DNA of 64,000 nt from Cylicocyclus nassatus. Lineage: Eukaryota; Nematoda; Chromadorea; Rhabditida; Strongylidae. Positions 1-10,000 of this stretch are shown here, one piece after another. The notes under the pieces are model-generated. The model made no database searches, was not told the origin of the DNA, and worked only from the letters and a program-made list of their open reading frames with translations. Every line of letters begins with the position of its first letter. The first letter of the stretch is position 1. Location: NCBI GenBank assembly GCA_958299035.1, contig CATQJL010000223.1:77021600-77085599 (forward strand). Reading direction: 5' to 3'. Made by a program: the position numbers and the translations under genes.

Positions 1-1110
1 TGGGGTACAATTTGCTAGTATTTTCAGTGAGCACAATGGGAGCATCATGGTGTTGAACATAAAATTTTTCAATTTTGGGGAATTTTGGCCATGGGGGTCA
101 TCATTCGATGTGCTAATCACAAATGTGGCGTTTGTTTTTCGTCAATGAATCATATGGCGAGGTTACGGTAGGGATACGGTAGCTGGACAAGTTAACGCAG
201 TTAGCTAAAACTTGGAGCGCTGAGCTTTTTTTACATGCTCATTCCGAATATGATATTCATTTTTCGCTACAGGGCCACAGGGAGAGATAACGGTAGGCTC
301 ACTGTAGGCAAGAAGTATTACGGAATCAATTGAAACTTGGTCAGACGGAGTTATTCGGTACGCTAATTGCGAATATGACACCCATCTTTCACCAAGGGGA
401 ATACAGCGGGGTTATAGTAGGATTATGGTAATCAAGTCAAATTTACTCAGTAGATTCAAAAATGGCTCGACGGCGTTATACGTATTAAACACGACCATTT
501 TACCCATTTTTCACTGCAGCGTTGTATAGGGTTCCTTCATACTACGCCGCAGGAGCGGCAGTCTGCCGCGTACCGCGGCGTACGCCACGTACGCCGCAGC
601 ACGCAGCGTACGCTGCTCGCAGTAAAAGTACGCCCATGGCGGCACAGTCTCGCTAAAACACTCGGAAAACAGAGGGAGTAGCGGGTATAGAATTACAGTG
701 ATAGACAGACTGTGCTGCCATAGAAGTATTCTCGCCGCGACTGCAGCAGCGTACGCTGCGTGCTGCGGCATACGCGGCGCACGCGGCAGGCTGCCGCGTC
801 CTGCGGCGTAGTATGAAGGAACCCATAGCGAAGTTAAGGTAGAGATACGGTTGACTAGCCAAAATCACAGAATTCAATAAAACTGGCTTGCGGGTGATTT
901 TGCGCGTTGATCACGAACATCATAACCAAATAAAACCTTTTTCTAAGAAATTGCTGTGGACATACGGTAAATGTATTAAAATATCGAAATTGCTTGGAAT
1001 TTTGTTTAGGAGTAGTTAAGCATGTTGCATACGAATATACCCATTTCATTTCGCTCCAGGAACATGCGATGGGGTGCAGTAGATGTGTGGTAGACTAGAA
1101 TGGCTGAACT
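1..1110. repeat. Array of ~130-bp TACGGTAG units
   Basis: Five or six diverged units carry a core like GGTTACGGTAGGGATACGG followed by an AACTTGG stretch and a 'gaatatga.acccat.tttc' stretch. Cores sit near 160, 290, 410, 835 and 1070. The array is interrupted by the MITE at 529-824. The same unit type recurs inside the foldback at 30743-32339 and, more diverged, inside the hAT-type element at 39001-39846. No coding potential seen. Confidence 0.7.
529..824. mobile_element. MITE, GGGTTCC termini, 3-bp target duplication ATA
   Basis: The element starts GGGTTCCTTCATACTACGCC and ends with the reverse complement. It is flanked by ATA on both sides (526-528 and 825-827). Removing it and one ATA joins 'gcgttgtata' to 'gcgaagttaagg', which restores a TACGGTAG-type unit. 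The subterminal arms are GC-rich and full of GTACGC/GCGGC steps. The same termini bound the element at 56596-57875. Superfamily unclear: 3-bp duplications occur in PIF/Harbinger and CACTA elements, but ATA does not fit the usual TWA of Harbinger. Confidence 0.85.
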
Positions 1111-1450
1111 GCTGAAAATTGGTCTTGGTGGTTCATGGCAGTGCGATCACTAATATGCTTATGCAAGTTACTGCGGGCATATACGAAGAAGGGCGAAAAG
1201 CTTATGGTGATCTAAACTTCCTTGGCAAAAAGCAGCAGGTAGCACTTTAAAATTTTTGTTTCTAAATTTTTCAATGTCCTTTTGACAGGAATAATCTCCG
1301 AAAAAAGTAGGAATTGTTATATTATTTAGAGGTCATTCAAACATTTGAATGACACTAGATTCAAATGCTTTTAATTTTGATTAATTTGAAAGTCATTTTA
1401 CCAAATTTCTGGTAGGATGTTTTGCAATTACATTTCCTAAATATAAGACA
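1111..1450. other. Unassigned interval
   Basis: AT-rich sequence between the first array and the first foldback. I see only short A/T runs and a few local repeats of 'atttgaa'. No open frame or known motif supported. Confidence 0.5.
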
Positions 1451-2512
1451 CTAGCTGGCTTACCCGGCTCCGCCGTATCCGGACCAAACTTGGCACACAT
1501 ACACTTCGGGTTCCGGCGGGTGTCACAGTCCACTTTTCGTTATCGATCGATGTCGATTTTACCGATTTTTATCGATTTCTTTGCAGAGTTCACCTACAGG
1601 GCTAGGAGTTGGCACAGGGGGGGAAGTGAGCATGGGGATTCCGAATACAACATTAGTTTTCAGGATCGTCCATTACTTTTATCGATTTTATCGATTTTTT
1701 TTGTAAAGTTTGACCTGCGGGGCTGGGAGTTTGCACAGGGGGGTAATCGAGCATGCTGATTACGAACACAATATTAGTTTTCAGGATCGTCCATTACTTT
1801 TATCGATTTTTTTTGTAAAGTTTGACCTGCGGGGCTGGGAGTTTGCACAGGGGGGTAATCGAGCATGCAGATTACGAACACAATATTAGTTTTCAGGATC
1901 GTCCATTACTTTTTCGATTTTATCGATTTTTTGAAAATTTGAGCTAGGGGCTGGAATTTGGCACAGGAGTGTAATCGAGCATGCTGATCACCCCCCTTGG
2001 GGGTGATCAGCATGCTCGATTACCCCCCTGTGCCAACTCCCAGCCCCCTAGCTCAAACTTTGCAAAAAAATCCATAAAATCGATAATAGTAATCGATAAT
2101 CCCGAAAACCAATATTGTATTCGGAATCCCCATGCTCGATTACCCCCCCCCCGTGCCAACTCCCAGCCCCGTAGCTCAAACTTTGCAAAAAAATCGATAA
2201 AATCGATAAAAGTAATCGATAATCCTGAAAACCAATATTGTATTCGGAATCCCCATGCTCGATTACCCCCCTGTGCCAACTCCCAGCCCCGTAGGTGAAC
2301 TCAGCAAAAAATCGATAAAAATCGATAAAATCGATATCGATCGATGACGAAAAGTAGCCTATGACACCCGCCGGGGCCCGTAGTGTATGTGTGCCAAGTT
2401 TGGTCCGGATCGGTTCAGAAATGGAATTTTCTATTCGGAACATACGTACATACAGACAGACATACAGACAGACAGACAGACAAACAGACATTCAGCTTTA
2501 TATATAAGACTA
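1451..2512. mobile_element. Foldback element, copy 1, with ATCGAT tandem arms
   Basis: Begins CTAGCTGGCTTACCCGGCTC and ends in a CAGACAGACATA-type microsatellite followed by TATATATAAGACTAGC. The terminal 'ggaccaaacttggcacaca' block recurs inverted near 2390-2410. Both arms hold tandem ~110-122-bp units with ATCGATTTTATCGATTTTT, a 'ggggctgggag' block and 'gggggtaatcgagcatg'. The orientation flips at the perfect hairpin near 1997. A second copy follows at 2907. Open frames inside are read through tandem units and are not supported as genes. Probably non-autonomous; superfamily not assigned. Confidence 0.8.
1977..2017. repeat. Perfect 19-bp hairpin at the foldback centre
   Basis: GAGCATGCTGATCACCCCC (1977-1995) pairs exactly with its reverse complement at 1999-2017 around a 3-base loop. 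It marks where the two tandem arms of copy 1 meet. Copy 2 lacks an equally perfect junction. Confidence 0.9.
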
Positions 2513-2906
2513 GCGACCCTACGTGTCGCTAGCAAGTGGGTTGGGGCAGATACATTGATACATACCTTCGAGTGTTGCAATGAATAGATTGAAACTCATT
2601 TCATTTCTTGAATGACTCGCGAGTTTCAAATAATGGTACAAACAAAATGCTAGTTCTGTAAAAAAAGCATTTAACAGTAGGAAATCATGTGCAATTCATC
2701 TCTACTATAATCCTCGCAAAATCCCATTACAAAAACCCCAGTTAGATTTTTTTATTTGAAATCAGCAAGGATATCGGCCTTTAGTAAACCCCCATCAGTG
2801 CAACTCGACTGATGCGGGCCTACGTTGTACGTAGGACGTCTCACAGTCCAGCAGTCCAGCATCCAATGAGCTATTGATCCGGATGCGGATCGTTTTTTAG
2901 TTATGA
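2513..2906. other. Spacer between the two foldback copies
   Basis: The first ~70 bases ('gctagcaagtgggttgg..agatacat') resemble 33030-33070, downstream of another inverted-repeat element. This suggests a shared flanking repeat. The rest is unassigned. Confidence 0.4.
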
Positions 2907-3940
2907 CTAGCTGGCTTACCCGGCTCCGCCGTATCCGGACCAAACTTGGCACACATACACTTCGGGCCCCGGCGGGTGTCACAGTCCACTTTTCGTTATC
3001 GATCGATGTCGATTTTACCGATTTTTATCGATTTTTTTGCAGAGTTCACCTACAGGGCTAGGAGTTGGCACAGGAGGGGAAGTGAGCATGGGGATTCCGA
3101 ATACAACATTAGTTTTCAGGATTATCGATTACTTTTATCGATTTTATCGATTTTTTTTGTAAAGTTTGACCTGCGGGGCTGGGAGTTTGCACAGGGGGGT
3201 AATCGAGCATGCTGATTACGAACACAATATTAGTTTTCAGGATCGTCCATTACTTTTATCGATTTTATCGATTTTTTTTGTAAAGTTTGACCTGCGGGGC
3301 TGGGAGTTTGCACAGGGGGGTAATCGAGCATGCAGATTACGAACTCCCAGCCCCCTAGCTCAAACTTTGCAAAAAAATCGATAAAATCGATAATAGTAAT
3401 CGATAATCCCGAAAACCAATATTGTATTCGGAATCCCCATGCTCGATTATCCCCCTGTGCGAACTCCCAGCCCCGTAGCTCAAACTTTGCAAAAAAATCG
3501 ATAAAATCGATAAAAGTAATCGATAATCCTGAAAACCAATATTGTATTCGGAATCCCCATGCTCGATTACCCCCCTGTGCCAACTCCCAGCCCCGTAGCT
3601 CAAACTTTGCAAAAAAATCGATAAAATCGATAAAAGTAATCGATAATCCTGAAAACCAATATTGTATTCGGAATCCCCATGCTCGATTACCCCCCTGTGC
3701 CAACTCCCAGCCCCGTAGGTGAACTCAGCAAAAAAAATCGATAAAAATCGATAAAATCGATATCGATCGATGACGAAAAGTAGCCTATGACACCCGCCGG
3801 GGCCCGTAGTGTATGTGTGCCAAGTTTGGTCCGGATCGGTTCAGAAATGGAATTTTCTATTCGGAACATACGTACATACATACATACATACATACATACA
3901 GACAGACATACAAACAGACATTCAGCTTTATATATAAGAT
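2907..3940. mobile_element. Foldback element, copy 2, with ATCGAT tandem arms
   Basis: Same termini as copy 1: CTAGCTGGCTTACCCGGCTC at the left, and a CATA/CAGA microsatellite then TATATATAAGAT at the right. The left arm has about two tandem units, the right arm three inverted units of ~122 bp that are almost identical (units near 3350, 3470 and 3590). The flip lies near 3343. Compared with copy 1 the number of units per arm differs, as expected from unequal exchange within arms. Confidence 0.8.
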
Positions 3941-4789
3941 AACCATGTGTGTTCTTGAAAAAGGAAGCAGCCAGAAGTTTTCAGCCAAAACGCAATAGTA
4001 TGACATCAAATTTGGTGTGTACATACGCGTTGGGGGACCCGAACTATATCCCAGGTATTTATGAAAACTTAGTGAATGAAATGCTTAACTTTTTTCTGAA
4101 TTAGCTGGCACCGTGCCAGCTGGGTGCCAGCTGAGCTGGCAACGAGACTTTGCTCACATAAGTTCACATACTTTCTCACATAAAACGTATCTATCGTAAA
4201 AGTAAAAATTGTTTCTTCTCTGTAAATCTGCATACAGAGAAGAAACAATTTCATAATGTTTTCTTTTCAGCGCTTTATAGCCATCCGAAAATTACTCGGT
4301 CTGCTCCGCAGTAGAAAAATCGGCTTTTTCTGCTTCTCAAAATGTGATTCAACCACTTAAAAACTTCGGAAAACTGTGAAAAGATGTTCCATGAAATAAG
4401 CATGCATGGAAACCCTACCGCATACTTTTACATAATCTAAAAATAACGACGGCTCTTCAGAACAGGTCAAAGGGGACTTCATACGAATTCAAGATCAAGC
4501 GAAACTTCGTTTTGAAATTTCCCTGGTGCCAGCTCGTGCCGAGGATTGTGCAGTTCTGGGCCGATTTTGTCCGCAGTGTTAGGCAAACTGATGTGCATCG
4601 AAGTTACTAAGGAGCGTCTCACGGGGGTCTTCTCTGCGTCTCCTCTTTTCCACGCTATTTGCATTTGTTTGACATCACTTCACGTTCAGCTCAACTGAAG
4701 GTGGACTGATGTGCAGCAGTTGACTGCAGCAGGTGGAAGGATGGCCAATGCTGGTGAAGGAAAATCTTGATAACACGAAATGTCAACGC
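3941..4789. other. Unassigned interval with short palindromes
   Basis: No gene recognised. It holds the palindrome AGCTGGCACCGTGCCAGCT at 4103-4121, another TGCCAGCT block near 4535, and the hairpin at 4206-4251. The repeated AGCTGGCAC blocks may be remains of inverted-repeat ends, but no target duplication is visible. Confidence 0.4.
4206..4251. repeat. Perfect 19-bp stem, 8-base loop
   Basis: AAATTGTTTCTTCTCTGTA (4206-4224) pairs exactly with its reverse complement at 4233-4251 around an 8-base loop. The stem is too short for a usual microRNA precursor. It could be the core of a small inverted repeat. Confidence 0.8.
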
Positions 4790-5090
4790 TTGGCCAGCCT
4801 CGCTGCGTCGTATCTCACGCAGATACCGTTTATGCTCAGTATGAAGATAGTGAGCAGAAGGTAGAGGTCACCGTTAGCCGCTTGCACGGCAGCGACATTG
4901 CCGAGCGATAAGACGGACGCATTGCTGGCCGCTCGCTCGAGCAATTGTATTGCAAGCCCTTTGCACGGTAGCATTGCCTGCCGCTAGGACGGCGCTTCAG
5001 CTGTTTGCTGCACGCACGGAAGCTTTGGGCTTATGTCGACTGCTTGCACGCTAGCTCTTATAGGAGGACCGCTCGCACGGCGCGAATCCC
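4790..5090. repeat. Degenerate ~80-bp tandem repeat, GC-richer
   Basis: Blocks like CGCTTGCACGGCAGC recur near 4880, 4960, 5037 and 5068 with intervening GCTAGGACGG-type stretches. The block is richer in G+C than its flanks. No protein supported. Confidence 0.5.
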
Positions 5091-5169
5091 TGAGTTGAAA
5101 AGCATTAAGCCTTTTCTTTGAGAGAAACCAAAACTGCAAATAATCACTCTTTCAAAACAGCTTTCATTG

Positions 5170-5915
5170 GGTTTCATAAGAATAGATCCCTGATATTTTC
5201 TGCCAGCGGAGCCCAAGTTTTACAAGTCTCGAACCGTTAAGAAAAAGTGTTCTGTCGCATAAAGCCTTTCTGCCAGCAAGACCAAGTTCTCTTAGCTCTT
5301 TTCCATTGAGGGGAAAGAAGAATGATTTTGGAGTGGAAGGTCCTGAGAAATTTTATAGATTCAAATGTGGAACCTAGAAAGTCTCTGAAAAATTAGTCTG
5401 CCGCATAAAGTCCCTGGCCTTTCTAAAGGCGAGATCAAGCGCCCTGCTATTCTCTTTTTTGGAGGCAAAACTGGGACATTTCTTTATACTCTTTAAAATG
5501 TGTTCTGTCGCACAAAGTTGGTCTTTCTACCAGCGAGAGCAGGTTCGCCCTGTTTTTTTTTCATTCAGAGGCAAAAGTAGGGTGTTTCCAAGACAACGGC
5601 AAAAGTATCTTTCAGCATGTTTTTAAGCCTAACAGTTGTTAGGAAAAATGTGTCCTGTGCATAAATTCCCCGGCCTTTCTGCCAGCGAAACAAAGTTCGC
5701 CCTGCACTTTTACCCTGGAGGCAAAAGTAGGACAATTTTGAAGTGGAAGAAAACGAAAGTAACTCTTGCCAAATTTTTATAAATTTGTAAGATCTAGAAA
5801 GTATTTGAAAAAGTGTTCGGTCGCATAAAGTCCCTGGTCTTTCTTCCAGCGGGACCAAGCGCCCTGCTACTCTCTCTGTTTGAGAGGCAAAGGTGGGATC
5901 TGCAGACAGTCTCAA
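5170..5915. repeat. Degenerate tandem repeat with GTCGCATAAAGTCCCTGG core
   Basis: At least five units ~110-160 bp apart (near 5250, 5400, 5510, 5655, 5820) share 'tctgtcgcataaagtccctgg', 'tttctgccagcgagacc' and 'tttgaggcaaaagtagg'. Diverged relatives lie at 34.3-34.8, 35.7-35.96 and about 62.66-62.72 kb. Confidence 0.75.
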
Positions 5916-5921
5916 CTGTTT

Positions 5922-6521
5922 ACTGAAGCGGGCTGCCCATGAAAACCATAGCCTGATTGCGACTGCAAATATTGTTTCCGAAGCGAGAAAACTGCTTCAG
6001 AAGCCTGAACAGATGCGCCCCTCGGACCTTGAATGCAGTGGATCAGCAAAATGGACCTGTACCAGATTTTGGTAGTGTTGGGTAGTAGACCCCCTACACC
6101 GTAGCTCCAATCCCACCCTCCATTTTATGCTCTAAGTCCTGTAATGGAGATTCAAAACTCCACCAGCCCCGCCCATTTCCATTGAGTGGGCGGGGCTGGT
6201 GGAGTTTTGAAGCGCTTTTTCAGGACTTAGCGCATGAATTGGAGGGTGAGGTTGGGGCTACGGTGTATTCGGGGGTCTACTAACTAACACTACCAAAATC
6301 TGACAGAGGTCCATTCTGCTGATCCACTGCCTTTAACGAAGCAGAGAATCGTGCTGGGCACGGCTGTTGCGACGCTGTCATTGGCTGAAGCGGCGTGTCC
6401 CGCCATGACCTGCTTATGGACCGAGGGGCGTATCTGTTCAGGCTTCTGAAGTTTTCTCGCTTGAGAAGCAATATTTGCAGCCGCAGTCGGGCTATGGTTG
6501 GCATGGCCAAGCCGCTTCAAT
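5922..6521. mobile_element. Foldback element with 25-bp perfect central stem
   Basis: Left arm from ACTGAAGCGGGCTGCCCAT at 5922 pairs with the right arm ending GCCGCTTCAAT near 6521. The centre is a perfect 25-bp stem, 6151-6175 against 6187-6211. The right arm has ~90 extra bases (about 6334-6420) not present in the left. Open frames on both strands are mirror images of the arms and are not genes. Confidence 0.85.
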
Positions 6522-7010
6522 AAAGTCAAGACTGGCTGCTCTCAAATTTGCCCGGACACTGCCTTTCCGGGAAGAGTTTTTGAGAGAGAAGTGGGCCAGA
6601 ATATATGCGTACAAAGCAATTACCATGGATTTTGTTGATTTGTCCGCAAAGAGTAAGGATTTTCAAAATGAATTCTACTACGCAGAATGTCATTTCACAT
6701 CCCCTTGAGCAAAACAAGATCAAGCGCTAGGTTTTTGACAGTAAATTCAGGTTACTTGAGCGTATCTATTCGCATGTTTGATAAATTTTCCCAATATTTG
6801 AGCGGCAGAGAGATAAAATTTCCAAAACGCGGCTCTACTTTACTTACGCCAAACATTCCCTTTAATCGAGCCCAAATTGATTGAACGCTCACAAATTCTA
6901 GTTCCCTCGATAACAAAACTGATTGAATGTGCAAGTTTCGCTAAAAAATCAAGATGTTTAGCAAACGTGTTCGAAAAATGAATTTTATAATAAAACCCTC
7001 AAAATGAGGC
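6522..7010. other. Unassigned, with one orphan CAGTG-type end
   Basis: TTGCCCGGACACTG at 6548-6561 equals the right end of the MITE at 44302-44697, but no matching left end is visible nearby. The rest may be very diverged edge of the satellite that follows. Confidence 0.4.
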
Positions 7011-10000
7011 GCTACTCCTCACGTCGCATCTCGCCGGCCCTCGGGACCAAAATAAGTTAAATGCTCGCGAACTGCATCTCCCACCCAAACCTTACTGAAG
7101 ACTCACTTTGCAGCCAGGAAGATTCAGCAATATTCGAAAAAATGAGTTTTTTACGAATTTCCTGACAATTGAGCAAAAAAGGATGGCATCTTTCAAATAC
7201 CGTTTTTCGCCGGCCCTCGGGACCAAAATTAATTCTGACAAATGAGCAGAAAAAGGGATGGAAGCTCAAATACCGCTTTGCCGGCCCTCGGGATAAAAAA
7301 AATCAAGTCTGAATGGAAGCGAACCCTATCTCCCATCCAAATCTGACTAAAGTCTCCGTTTACGGCTTGGATGGTCAGTAATATTAGAAAAAATGGGGGT
7401 TTTTTTATGAATTTTCTGACAAATGCGCAAAAAAAGGGATGGGACCTTTCTAAACGAAACTCCACTGCACAAAAATCGTTTTTCGCCTACCCTCGGGAAC
7501 AAAATCATTTGAATGCAAGCGAACCCTATCTCCCATCCCTGGCTGAAGATCACTTTGCCGCCAGGAAGTTCAGCAACATTCAAAAAAATGGTTTTTTTTT
7601 ATGAATTTCCTGACAACTGAGAAAAGAAGGGATGGGACCTTTCTAAACGAAACTCCACTTCAGAAAAATCGTTTTTCGGCTAGCTTCGGGAACAAAATCA
7701 ACTCTGAATGGAAGCGAACCCTATCTCCCATCCAAAGCTGACTGAAGACTCAGTTTGCCAGTTTGCCGCCAAAAAGGTTCAGCAATATTCGAAAAAAATA
7801 AGTTTTTCTTATGAATTCCCTGACAAATGAGCAAAAAAAGGATGGAAGCTTTCAAATACCGTTTTGCCGGCCCCGGGAACAAAAAATCAACTTTGGAAGC
7901 GAACCCTACCTCCCATCCATCCCTGGCTGAAGATCACTTTGCCGCCAGGAAGTTCAGCAACATTCAAAAAAATGGTTTTTTTTAATGAATTTCCTGACAA
8001 TTGAGCAAAAAAATGGATGGGACCTTTCAAATACCGTTTTGCCGGCCCAAGGATCAAAAAATCAACTTTGGAAACGAACCCTATCTCCCATCCAAACCTG
8101 ACTGAATTCTCCGTTTACCGCATGGGAAGTTCACCTGTATCCGAAAAATAAGTTTTTTTTTTTGATAGATTTCCCTGGCAAGTGAGCAAAAAAAGGGATG
8201 GGACCTTTCAAAACGAAACTCCACTTCTCAAAAATCGTCTTTCGCCTAGCTTCGGGAACAAAATCAACTCTGAATGCATGCGAACCCTATCCCCCATTCA
8301 AAGCTGACTGAAGTCTCCGTTTACCGCATGGGAAGTTCACTTGTATCCGAAAAATAAGTTTTTTTATGAATTCCCTGACAAATGAGCAAAAAAGGATGGA
8401 AGCTTTTAAATACCGTTTTGCCGGCCCCGGGATCAAAAAATCAACTTTGGAAGCGAACCCTATCTCATTCCTGGCTGAAGATCACTTTGCCGCCAGGAAG
8501 TTCAGCAACATTCAAAAAATGGTTTTTTTATGAATTTCCTGACAATTGAGCAAAAAAGTGGATGGGACCTTTCAAAACGAAACTCCACTTCAGAAAAATC
8601 CTTTTTCGCCTAGCTTCGGGAATAAAATCAACTCTGTATGCATGCGAACCCTATCTCCCATCCAAACCTGACTAAAGTCCCCGTTTACGGCTTGGATGGT
8701 CAGTAATATTAGAAAAAATGGTTTTTTCAATGAATTTCCTGACAATTGAGCAAAAGAAGGGATGGAACCTTTCAAAACGAAACTCCACTTCAGAAAAATC
8801 CTTTTTCGCCTAGCTTCAGGAACAAAATCAACTCTGTATGCATGCGAATCCTACCTCCCATCCAAAGCTGACTGAAGTCTCCGTTTACCGCATGGGAAGT
8901 TCACTTGTATCCGAAAAATAGGTTTTTTTTATAGATTTCCCTGACAATTGAGCAAAAAAAAAGATGGAACCTTTCTAAACGAAACTACACTTCATGAAAA
9001 TCGTTTTTCGCCGGCCCTCGGGACCAAAATCAATTCTGAATGCTCGTGATTTCCATGTCCCATCCAAACCTGGCTAAAGACTCAGTTTGCCATTTTGCCG
9101 CCAGAAAGGTTCAGCAATATTCGAAAAAAATGGGTTTTTTTTATGAATTCCCTGACAAATTAGCAACAAAAACGGATGGAAGCTTTCAAATACCGTTTTG
9201 CCGGCCCTCGGGACCAAAAAATCAACTCTGAATGGAAGCGAACCCTATCTCCCATCCAAATCTGACTAAAGTCTCCGTTTACGGCTTGGATGGTCAGTAA
9301 TATTAGAAAAAATGGGGGTTTTTTTATGAATTTTCTGACAAATGCGCAAAAAAAGGGATGGGACCTTTCTAAACGAAACTCCACTGCACAAAAATCGTTT
9401 TTCGCCTACCCTCGGGAACAAAATCATTTGAATGCAAGCGAACCCTATCTCCCATCCCTGGCTGAAGATCACTTTGCCGCCAGGAAGTTCAGCAACATTC
9501 AAAAAAATGGTTTTTTTATGAATTTCCTGACAACTGAGAAAAGAAGGGATGGGACCTTTCTAAACGAAACTCCACTTCAGAAAAATCGTTTTTCGGCTAG
9601 CTTCGGGAACAAAATCAACTCTGAATGGAAGCGAACCCTATCTCCCATCCAAAGCTGACTGAAGACTCAGTTTGCCAGTTTGCCGCCAAAAAGGTTCAGC
9701 AATATTCGAAAAAAATAAGTTTTTCTTATGAATTCCCTGACAAATGAGCAAAAAAAGGATGGAAGCTTTCAAATACCGTTTTGCCGGCCCCGGGAACAAA
9801 AAATCAACTTTGGAAGCGAACCCTACCTCCCATCCATCCCTGGCTGAAGATCACTTTGCCGCCAGGAAGTTCAGCAACATTCAAAAAAATGGTTTTTTTA
9901 ATGAATTTCCTGACAATTGAGCAAAAAAATGGATGGGACCTTTCAAATACCGTTTTGCCGGCCCAAGGATCAAAAAATCAACTTTGGAAACGAACCCTAT

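Noticed and set aside
511..877. Alanine/tyrosine-rich minus-strand frames
   Set aside because: They are translations of the GTACGC-rich arms of the MITE at 529-824.
1981..3722. Repetitive frames with 'NPENQYCIRNPHARLPPCANS' type repeats
   Set aside because: They read through the tandem arms of the foldback elements; both strands are open because of the mirror structure.
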